Made by a program: the position numbers and the translations under genes. Below, in pieces: positions 21,127-33,100 of a DNA stretch of 64,000 bases. The notes beneath the pieces were generated by a model. It was given only the letters and a program-made list of their open reading frames with translations. It was not told the DNA's origin and searched no databases. The stretch's first letter is position 1. Each line of letters starts with the position of its first letter. Source of the DNA: Bimastos eiseni (lineage: Eukaryota > Annelida > Clitellata > Crassiclitellata > Lumbricidae); the NCBI GenBank assembly GCA_959347315.1, contig OY365817.1, forward strand, positions 2,824,295 to 2,888,294, in the 5' to 3' direction.

Positions 21127-24100
21127 ATATGTATCTATCTGTCCAGTTTGTTAAATCTCTCTCTCTTTCCCTGTGCGTAGGAACTCTCATTTTTATTTCA
21201 CTCTGAAATCTGTCTTATTTCGCCGACGTTGGACTGGGAGTATATCTGTGTAGACTTCTTGAAGAGGCGCTTTATCAAGTTTGATTGTTTGAATAATTGA
21301 ACGATTGATGGATGGATGGATCGATCGATTGCTTGATCATCTCGCTCTCTCACATCCTGTGTTGCTCTATAGTGCTAAACATCATCTCTTTCTCTCTGTC
21401 TCTCTCTCTTTGTCTCTTTCTCTCTGTCTCTCTCTCTTTGTCTCTTTCACTCTGTCTCTCTCTCTTTGTCTCTCTGTTGTTGTTCAAATGGATGTTCTTC
21501 TATTTGCAGCCGGTGTCTATTCGCTCTCCGCAGTCTAACAGCATCAATGGTAAACTCATCCATTTGACTCGGTTCTATACAGAGTTTCGTCCGAAGTACA
21601 TGGTCCTACTGGAGATTCTGACGTCACTATTGACTGTCAAGCCGTACCAGAGGGAAATGCTCGCCCAGATACGATCGGAAATGGTAGTTCAACAGACAAT
21701 AATATTATTTATTAATTATATTATAATTAGTGTTATTATTTGTGTTGTTATTATTATTATTAGCTGTAGCATTATTGTTAGTATTATTGTTAATAATATT
21801 GTTAATATTATTTGTAACATTATTAATATTAATATTATTAGCATAATTATTGTTAATGCTATTACTAATGATATCATTGTTAGTTTTATTATAGTGTTAT
21901 TATTTATTTTATTGTTGGCATAATTATAGTTAATGTTATATTGCTATTGTTAATGTTTTTAGTCTTATTATTAATTTTATTGTTATTATGCATTATGTTT
22001 ATCATTGATGTTCCTATTATTTTTTATTGTTGGTATTTTTAATATTACCATTATATTATTATCAGTGTTATTACTGTTAATTTCATTATTAATATAGTTA
22101 TTATTATTATTCGTTGCATTTATTATTAATATAATTATTATTTTTATTAGTGCGTGCAATGTAGTCTAGTGCCAGGCATGCTGAATTGCCCGTCTAGAGG
22201 TCCATGGTTCGAATCCTGACCAACGCGGAAGTCAAATGCATTTTTTAATTATGTGGCAGTATGAGTATAATTGAATTGTGAATTTCAGGGCCTGAAGGAA
22301 AAGACGTTCAAGAAGTTGTTGAATCTTGGAAAGAATAATGTCAAGAGTGAAATGATGAGATACAGCGATGCATATCCGGATGCAACAGATATCCCTTATG
22401 CAAAGAAGTCGTGAGTTACCCTTCCTATTCTATTTACGGATTTATAAAGCGCCTCTCACAGTACAACCTAATGAGAGGTGCTCCCAGTGCGAAAGACTCC
22501 TAGAGAAAAGAGAAGTCTTAAGAGATTGAGCAGAAACAGTTGTGCTACTAGATAAGATTGCAGCACGAGTCACAGCAGGAAGGCTGTTCCATAGCAAAGG
22601 GCATAGGCAAGATGTTGAGCTGTGGCAGTTCTAAGAAATCGACGAGGAAGACGGCATCAATGCACTGGTGTGTTTACACGACAAGCGCACACACACACAC
22701 ATAATCCCTTAGCACGCTAATAATATTTATATCTTCGTTTAATTTCTAGCTGACAGACAGCAGTGTGATTACAAGATAGTATGAGCGAATGATGACGAGT
22801 AATTACAGGAGTCGAATTTAACTGTCTGCAGCCATGCAAGGAGCCCATTGTGTTATACATCTGATTTGACCAACGCCACGGCATAGTGAAAGAAGGACTA
22901 GTCCTAATTAGGGCATAACCTGAAATCGCCTCGGACATTCGCTTCGGCCGAATATTGGACTATTCAGAAGTATTCGTCTTGGTAAACATTACACCCGCAA
23001 ATAGCTAAAAATAACTTTTTTGATAAAATTATATGATTGTTAGTGTTATTCCTCAGGTGGCATCCAATTCAGTAATTTTGAATTGGCTCCACCCACTTTC
23101 CGGTAAACATTAGAGAGTAAAGACGTCGTTGATAACCTCATTTCAAATTTTATAACAAGGTTTTACATTTGTCGCAAATAAAGTTTTTTATATAATAAAT
23201 ATATTGATATAGCCTAGAGTGCGACGATACGCTATATGAAGGATATTGCTATAGACTCTGCATTGACAATAGATAGTTCTCCTTAGCTATGCACGTGGCA
23301 GGTTAACTACGCTTTGCCTACGGATGGTACTCGCTGGTAGTGGCGTCGCTTCATGGAAGCAAAATACGCAATTGCGTACCAAAAGAAAGATAAGATCAAT
23401 TTTTAATGAAATTATGGTACATCTTTCAATATGTTTTAAATGAACATGTGAAGAACACACGTATTTCCGCTATTGCATACCAAGTTTTCAAGGCCAACTT
23501 GCTGGCTGATTTGCCGCTACTATTCGGTTCGTACCCGGATCCGGCAAATAGTTCATCCAAATACTCGGATTCGGTACTCGGTGAAAATTGTCTACTCGGT
23601 TACGTCCTAATCTTACTCACTTCCTCAGCTCTTTACAATGGTGTGTTTTTTATTTATCTACAGACCTCGTGATGTCAATAAGGTAGTTGTGTGAGAGATC
23701 AGTGAATAAAGTGTAGTTAGATGCTAGGTTAATTGTTTGGCAGGTGGTTGTTTGGTTAGTTATTTATTCGGTAGGTATGTTTTTGGGCAATTGTGTGGTG
23801 GATTTTTGGTTAATAAGTTTGGCAGGTTGGAGGTAGATAATGTTTAACAGGTTGGTAGGTTTGTTCATTGTGTGGTCCTCATCATTTAAATTAACGAATG
23901 TGTCTTCAATTACACCGCTAACGAGCTAGTGATTCTGCTCAGGAAAACTGTGGAGCGTAGTGTCCGGATGGTCCAGTTAATCAAGCCGTACAGCCCGGCC
24001 CAGGACGATGAGGACGATGATGACAACGGGAAGTTTGGACGGGAAAAAGACGACGAAAGTGAAAAAGATTTAGAAGATCTGGATCTTACGGTCGCGGTTG

Positions 24101-27100
24101 GGAAAGAGCTCAGTTCAAAAGGTAGATGTGAACCTTGTTTTTGTAGATTTATGAGTGGGCTAGACTTAAAGGCCAGCTTTGTCTTGTATTGAATTTAGAA
24201 CTCTACGTGTAAGTAAGCGGGATGTGAGAGTGTTCTTTTTATTTTCAATTTTAAACATATGTGCAATTTTTGCAGTTGCTAGTGCTTAGATGTGAGGTGC
24301 CGGTCTTTTCTGTAGTTAACTAGTTAAGTTATAAGTTACCTTCGTACTATAATTAAAATTCATTCCTGCTGCTTGTATTTAATGTGGGAAAGGGTGGGCC
24401 CCATTAGCAGGACCTTGTTAGTCACTAAGGGGTTTCTTTTTTCTCCCTTTTGGCCCTTGGCTGTTTTTTCTGTCTCATATACTTGTTATTGTTTATTTTG
24501 TCAAATTTATCTTCAGTTTAGGAATGCAATAAAACAATTGGTTGGTTGGTAATCCTCTCTTGAAATTATTATTGCTGCTATTGTAATGATTATTATTATT
24601 ATTATTATTACTGATATTCTTTTGTTACTATAATTACATGCTTTTAAGTGCCACTTGGTAATGCTCGATGTCATACTTGTCACTTTGTGGTTTAGAAATC
24701 ATGTTTCTTGCTTCAATCATTTCAGGTTCTTCGACGCATCTCATCTGCGAGCGTCCAGTCCTGCACCAGGTGCTGGACTGCATTGAGATGTTGGGTGGAA
24801 GGGGTCAGTCCCTCATAGACATCGCCACCCGATACGGCATGACGAAGCTCGACAGTCGAACCATCTGCAGGAACCTTTCGCGCAAGGACTGTGTCATCTC
24901 TGTCATGAAGGACGAGGGGAAACATCGCGTCTCAAGGTTGGTTTATTTGGTCTAGATTAGAGGAAGAAGAGGAGCTGACCGAAGAGACTGCCATGGGTGT
25001 GGAATGTTGGCGACCTTATTTTCTTAGTAGAATGTTTAGCTTAGTAGAATGTTTGAATTATCCGCATTGGTGACAATTAATCGATGCTGATATAAAAGAA
25101 GTTTTTTCACTTTTGGCTCTTGTCTTATTTATCCTCTTTTATTTAACTTTGCTTGCGTAATGGTTGTCACGGATGGACCGTTCGTCGGACATTTATCGAC
25201 TCTTTTTCAGGTATGTCACATTGACATATAGAGCTGAAATGTTGCACACATTTCAGTCTTGCATGACAATGCAATGTATCAAATTGTTAGACATAACTCC
25301 AAAAATGGCAAAAATGCAAAAAATTAAATATCATTTAACCACTCGATCGAGTCTTCCTTGACGAGTTCCAATCCGGCAACTTTACATCATCAATTATAAT
25401 TATGTAATCAAAAATCTCTTAAGGAAATGGAACGATTGCGCTATCTACCAGATAAAAGATTGTTCTGAAAAACCCATGTTTTTACTTTGACTTGTTTACC
25501 AGCAGGTGAAAAAATGAAATGTCGGTATATGCCAACAAAGGTAATTTAAAAAGCAACAAGCGAGTGCAGTCCACTTGCCCTCAATGCATTCTTGAGCAAA
25601 TTGACAACAACTGGAGCTTGTTTTGAGATGATTATGTCATAGTGCAAATTTACATTGGAAATAACACCAATGATCATTGGTTGTTCATTGTAGATATGTT
25701 TCAAAGCGTGCAATAGCGAGTGCTGCCTCTGGTGCTGCAACGCGACTAGCGGAGGAAGCGAGCCGAGAAATGGTGGACGGTGGAACGTCGCTAGTCGAGA
25801 ATAAAGAAGCTGAAGGTGAGCAACTGCATCCTGCTCAATAAAAATCAAAGAGACTTAAGAGAAGAATACACCCTGAGTATTGAGTTGTGTTTAATGGCAG
25901 ACAAGCAGCATTATTTTCCACCAAGTAGTGAGCAATGGTGCCAAAGATGTGTGAGCTGAATGGGTTGGAAATCTGGGAGGGCGTTTGGTTAGCTCGTACC
26001 CAGAAAATCTTCACAAAGTTAAATCTTAATGGTATATTTTTGCGATCTTTATCTTTATCTTCGTCATCAAAAACTCCTATTATGGAGAAAGGATTTTAGC
26101 ATTGACTGCTGCAGAAATTTTATATAGTTATGCAGTAACAAATGACTGACTTTAACTTCTTTTCTCAAATTATATTGGAGCCATCTAAAGTCATAAAACG
26201 TTCTTGTAACTTGATTGAAGGTGGCTCTATGGTGATTCAACCATTATTATAACTTGATATAACTTGATACAACTTCACTCTAAGGGGTAAAACTTTAGAG
26301 TGTACAACATGGTAAAATTTTGCTCTAAGGTGACATGACTTTATTTTCGCTTTATACACTGTCATTGTAACTCTAAATGATTGAGTTTTGTTGATATTAA
26401 GCAATTCAATTGTGTCAATCGTTCATTACTATTGTGTTGCTTGTTCTTTGATGCTAGTCTTTCGATGAAGTAATTTCTGTTGTCCGTGTTTGCTAGATGT
26501 CTGCCTTGGGAGCAATGTTGCTCCAATGGCAAAATCGACACAGGACACTGAGTGTGAAGGTGTGACAACAGACGAAAAGGAAAAACAGGAACTGCTCAAA
26601 CTGCTTGAAGTATTTCCAGGTGAGTCAAATAGTTTACAGGGAGCAGAGGTATTACCAGGTAAATAGGAAGTAATTCCAGGTCATAGGAGGTATTTTCAGA
26701 TGATGGGAGGTGTTTCAAGGTAATAGAATATATTTCAATGTAATATAGGTCAGTAAATATTTTATTTAGCTTTTCTTCTCATTCAATATCAATATCGTAA
26801 GGGAAAACGTTTTTGACAAGAATGTTTTGTTGTTTTGATGTTTTTTGAACCAAAAGGCGTATAAGCAGATGGTTGAAATAAAGAAAATTCTTGATAATTT
26901 TCTACACACATTGAAATATGTCCAAAAGTTAGCGTTTGAAGTTTATCTTTTTTCTATAGTTTGTGATTGCATGTTCTTATTTATTGTTTTAATGACAAGA
27001 CTGGAAATCCTATGCATATAGTAGTAGGAACTTGTATTGCAAATTGCCAGGGAAGCCTCTTGCATCTGGCATTTGCTTCGTAATATTTCGCATTTAGTAC

Positions 27101-30100
27101 TTTGGTATGGTACTTTTGGAATTTTGTTGCATTACATTTGAAATTTTGGTACATTGCATTTGGCTGTGTTTACATTTTTAGTTTTTTGCAGTACTTTTGG
27201 CATTTGTTGCATTTCATTTTGGTATATATTACATTTGGCATTCGTTGCATTATATTTGGCAGATTCAGCAACGATTCGTTCGCTGAGAAGAGCGAAAACA
27301 GTTCTGACGGCTGTTGAACAGGCCAGAGTTATTTCAGACAGCGTTCTTATTCAGAAGGTTTGTTTGCAGATTTTTACCTCAATATTATTGCTGTTTCAAC
27401 TTGTTTCAGTCGGAGAATTAACTGAAATCTATTAGTGACAATGCCTGAAGGCAGTATTGCGCCCGGTCGATGAAGACTGTGACTCTTCTTTCCTTTTGCT
27501 TAGTTTCTGTGAATGGTTATAGACTAGAAATTTACTGTTTCGAATTGAGGTTGAACTCTGAATTCTAAAAGTGAAACTTTGATCATTAATATTTTAAATT
27601 GAGACTTTGAAAGTATGTCTTTTAAATGGAAGTTTTGAAATTGAAGCTGAGACATTTTCTATGTGAAATTTATGATTTTCAGATTGAAGCTTTGAAATTT
27701 ACTCTCTCATACTAATTGAAACTTGGGAATTTTCACTTGGATATTTATACTTTGAGGCATTATCTTTTAAATTACAAAGGTTCTGTTTCTAGAAAATTCG
27801 ATTGGAAGAAGGTGTGACTTCAATGATGGACAGAAAATCATTGGTGCGACTCATCGAAAAACTCTGCGCAGGAAACAAAATCCGAAAAATCGTCCACACT
27901 CTGCGAATGCCAAACGGACAGAATAGACAGGCAATGAGAAATATTCCTCTATCGAATTTTTAGATTTCAATTTCCAGTCGTCTGATTTCTGTAGACTTCT
28001 ACTTGGACATGATGTCCTATTGGTTTGAGAGAGTGGGGTCAAGTAATTTAGGAAGGAGGACGATATCAATATGCAGACTTTGTATTGGGCTGTATTCTTG
28101 GTTCGAACCATTTCCCAGTGCGGTCGCTGTGCAGAGACGTAGAGCAAGTCCTTGACTCGCAATTTCTTGGTGATTTCTTTTGATGCTTGGGCGTTAGATA
28201 GTGACCTTAATGATTGCATTATAATAATACTAGCTGGGTCACCTGGCGTTCGCCCGGGTAAAGACAGGTTTTTGGCCCTGGCAAATAGGAAGATGACGGC
28301 CGCCCCTCTACTGGGTGTCCCGAGGTGTTCCCTGAGCGAACGGCGAAGGTTTCTAGTGAATAGCTGTAAAAGTGTTCAAATGCATAAAAGGAGAGACAGA
28401 CACATACACAGAATCTAGATATACTTGTAAATAAATAGTGTTTATAGTACAGACCCATGTGACCAACTGTGCAAACCGTACTGTATAGCTTGTGCCAACA
28501 GGTACGATATCTTGCAGGTGACATGATCCTGGCGAATTAGAAGGAAACTTGGCTTTTATGGGTGTGTGAGAGGTGCGCCGTTGGTTTTTGGCTCAAAGCT
28601 TAATGTGGCACAGCAAAATAAATTATTAGGACATAATAAGTGGATGCAATGAATTTTTGAACCAATGAGCATTCTTTCTGTAAGCATTTTCCTCGCAAGG
28701 TTTTCTGCGTGAGGGATTAGGTAAACCGTCTCTTACAATAGCAATTAATATTAGGTTTTGTTAATGATCTCTTTGTTGTTTTTATATAGTTGATGTTTCT
28801 CTGTGTTCCCTCTGTGACTGAGGATGATCATTTGGTTCAGAGTGCATTGGAAGCAGCACGTCAGAAGCTCATAACGATCCGATCAGAACCCACCATTAAA
28901 CCGTACCAGGTCAAGGTAGTAACCTATCAGTTAAGGTCTAATAGTACCAGGTCAAGGTAGTAACCTATCAGTTAAGGTCTGTATGTCTGTCTCTGTCTCT
29001 CTGTCTCTGTCTCTCTTTATCTCTTTCTGTCTGTAGTTAATTAGCATCTGGAATGTGCTCCTGGTAGCCTCCATCTCTTAGAAAAATCTTTCTACTTTTT
29101 GTAAGCATTGGAAATCATTTCTTTTTAGCTGTGGCTGGTCTAGTATCTCCTGTGTGTAGTTTAACTTGAACAGGTCCTATTTAAATTCAATAAATGAATG
29201 AGCTGGTACCATTTTGGAGCAACACTTTCTAACTTTTGCAGATTATAATTACAGGTACATATTGATGGACTGCCATTGAAGCAGGGCTTACTCCCCGAGT
29301 TCCATGTTGAATTTTTGACACATTCTACTTACGACTATTAATTATTAATTTTAGCCATGCTAGGGTCAGGAGCAGCTCCCTCCTAGAAGTAATGCTATAG
29401 AAGTCTTTGGAATGAGCGATGATTTTCTAGTTTGCATCTATTGCTTCTGTTTTAGGATGAAGGCTCTGGAATCAATGAAGACATTGAAGAGGGTACACTG
29501 TACGATGTGGTAATTAACATTATTATCATTACTTTTTTAATTTTTACCATTATTACGATCAATACTTTTCCTGTTGTTATCTTTATGATTATTTTTTTAC
29601 CTCTGAACAGTTGTTCTGAGAGAGGCTCTATATAAATCTGAAGATATGATGAAGAGTTCTTATGATCTAAATGGTTTCCAAGTGTATATGGTAAGGATTA
29701 TTTTGGTTGCTCTGCTCTTTGCCATATGTTTGGCCGTTTGTCATCTTGTAGACTGCCTGTAAACGATACGGATATCTGTCTCGTATGGCTCGGTTGCGAA
29801 CCCTCCATCAATTGCTTTGGTCTCTTGTTTATGGAAAACGTGAGGCTTTCTCTGCACAGGATCCGCCAATTGTCGGCAAGGGACAGGTGACGCCACCGAC
29901 TGCACGTGAAATGACTCTTTCCTTACTTGGCGAGGATTTCTACACAACGGTTTGGATTCTTGTCATTAATATAATAATAATAATATCAATGATCTGTAAC
30001 AATGTATGATTTGTGGAATTCCAATTATGGACAATTCACACACAGTCACAGGAGATATTAATAATGATAATAATCAATTCTATAACGATAAGACGATTTG

Positions 30101-33100
30101 CAGAGGCTGTGATCTTGCTTGACAGGTGGGGGGACATCCAAAGGAAAGGGTGCAGAGTTCAAAAGTCCTGGTCCTGCGAAAGAGGAAACGATCTCCAGAC
30201 CTTGTACCAGACTGTGGGACTTGTGGCCATGAGACAAGCCTACACAAGCAGCCTATATTTATGTTATTTAACTGAAATATGTCGAAGTAGTATTCTACCT
30301 TGATACATTTTGCTAGTAACAGAAGAATGCCATGTCTGCATGTTTTAGCTAAAGGTTGGGGAATAAAAACTGTTTTCTATTCATTCTGTTTTTATAAAGA
30401 TTGGGGAATAAAAACTGTGCTTTCAATTCATTCTGTTTTTAGCCAGAGGTCGAAGATAGGACGGACGAAACGCTAATCCCTCGCGAAGCAAAGATATCGT
30501 GGCGTCAAACTCTACCACAGCTGCCTAAACATTCTGGTAATGCTGTTCTTTCTTATGAACTGCGAAGAGGTTTTGTATGAATAACTGTTTTTGTTATGCT
30601 TTTATTTATGTATAAGTATGTATGTATGTATGTGTGCAAGTATGTGGGTATGTAATTATGTATGTTTGTATACATGTAGGTATACATGTATGTGTGTATT
30701 TATGTATGTGTGCAAGTATGTAGGTACGTATTTAATTATGTATACATGTGTGTATGTATGTATGTTTGTATATATATGTATACATGTATAATTGTATACA
30801 TGTATGTATGTATACATGTATATATACATGTGTGTATGCATGCATGTATGTATGTTTATATGCGCTATGGAAATATTGTAATGTCTGTGGGTAATGTTCG
30901 GGGTAATATCCTAAGGGGGTAATGTTGGGATTATGTCTGGGGTAATGTCCTGTTCCCGGCCGTTCCACATTGAAATGCCATTTACGATGGGATTGGCAGG
31001 GTGTTGAGTCAGGGCAGTCCTTGCCTGGAAGAGCTGGAGATCAAATTGAAGCGCAGACTGGAGAGGGTGGGTGGAGACGTCAGACATAAGTTTGTTCATG
31101 TTCTAATTGTGAATTCCTACATGACAAGTGCTCAAGCCCGTACTCTCTCGTTACCCGATAATTTCCTCATCTTCGATTCTTCTTCGGTCTAGATTGTGTT
31201 TGAGAAAGAGTTTCGGTGTGGTCCATAAAAGCTCGATAACATTTAGCATCATCTAGGTTGGATTTTTTTAGGCCTGTACAAATTCAATATTGCACGTGTT
31301 GAATTCTTCAGGATATGATGAGGGTTGGTGTTGCGTTTTCGATGTCCTTCAAGTCACTCCAATCTCCGTTATCTGCCAGATCGTCAGTATTCCATTTGCG
31401 GTGAGTTTACTCTTTTCTTCCTCTGGGTACTTGCGATCCATGCGGATCGCAGAAATTAGAAGAGCTCTCTTCTGTAATGGATTGTTTTCAACGAGGATTT
31501 ATTTGCTCATTTGTGTCATCCAGACCAAAAAATAAATGTAGAATGACAAATGATTATTCTATTATCAGCCCAATGACATAATTTGAACAGGACAGTTGTG
31601 TTAAAGAAAGACAGAAAGCCTTAATTAGTAAAGCAGAATTATTTGAAGTCATTAATTCGGTATACACGTATTGATTTAATAAATGATGATGTATTGATGC
31701 GTGTGCATGTATGAGGTAAAGCTTAATACTTTAAAAATAAATCAATTGCCCCAAGTGCTGCTGGCTACTAAATGAGTAAGGGTTTTCCCCCGCTAGCAGG
31801 ACTTTATATGTCCCTTAGGGGCTTCTTTCTCTGCTCTCCATTGATCCTCTGCTGATATTTTTATTGTATTCCTCATCATTGTAATATTTTTGCTTTTATG
31901 TTTTAGTTTGAATTTATTCAATGGAATAGTTTGTTATAGTTAATGCGTCGCTAGTTAAATACAAAGCCTTATTTCTTGCATCAGATTAACGGACTTGAGA
32001 GTTTCCTCAGTGACCCCATCACGAGTACGACTCCATACAAGAAGCTCCCCATCGAGTGGCAGAAGATCATATCACGCAGAAGAAGATACATAACACACTT
32101 CTACAGCGACTGCAAGTCACTTGCTATGCTAGGACTACTGACGTTTGGAAGGCGCGACTTCAAGGCGAAAGAACAGGTTGGTCATTCATTTAACATTAAT
32201 ATAGCACCCCTGAAAAAGTCTACTTCTTTCATTCAGATATTTGAGCCAGTGGAGTGATTTAAGGACAGGAGTGATGTTTTGGTGCTTGGGGGTTTTCGTG
32301 ACTGCATTTGCTAGAGCATATTCTGAATTACCTAATTGGGGGCAGATTATCTATGAAAAGGAAAAGAGAATCATTGCAGCAGTCCGATTCAATTCATTCA
32401 GTCATTCATTTTAATATTTATTAAGCGCACCACTTGTTTGCAAGCTGATTGTATCGCTGTGGTTGGGCTGGGAGCACCTTCGAGTAGACTTTTGAAAGGG
32501 TGCTATTTAAATTTAAAAATGAACGAATTTATGAAAATCCCAAATATGCCTCTCTGTAAGCACTCTTCTATCTGTGACTTAAGTTTCTTTGACATAATAT
32601 CCCCTTATAGATGCTGCTGTTGACAACAAGTAATGAGCCTTTGTTTCACAAATTGCTTAAGACGGATTTGTATCGCCATGACTGCATTGGGGCGCCTCTG
32701 AGTGGACTTCTTGATGTGCTTTATGTAAATGTTAACGTGAATGAATTACTGTTTGTTTGTTACAGTGTTACATTTACGTCCACAAGCAAGCGACGTTGGT
32801 CAACACGACGCATTCAGACGTCCCCCGGTCGGAGTTTCCAATCTGTTCGTTCTATTTTGAGAATTTTGCAAACGTTGAAGATTACTGGCTGTCACTGCAA
32901 TCTCTCAGCTTCAACACTCCACGAGGTACACACCACACAACCGACTTTGTTGCTATTTGGATGATACAGGTGGTCGTAATCAAGTATTTATGTAGTGCTA
33001 GTTTTAGTAAGAGGCGCTCCCGACCCAGGCCAGTGTCTTCATTTTCAAGGAGAACTGTTTTCAAGTGCTTAAGGAACTGATTAGTGGTTAAGGAAGAATA

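Noticed and set aside
22151..22228. Functional tRNA gene
   Set aside because: A and B boxes are present, but T-arm and part of the acceptor stem do not pair and no clear anticodon arm forms.
25212..25361. Possible alternative GTF3C1 exon beginning (G)TATGTCACATTG after a tttttcag
   Set aside because: It would also start RYV like the accepted exon at 25694, but the rest is not homologous and ends in a stop; exon 25694-25815 fits both ends.
30126..30215. Possible extra exon after gcttgacag (Lys/Glu/Ser-rich frame)
   Set aside because: No donor restores the phase needed by the next exon at 30443, and direct joining 29949 to 30443 works.
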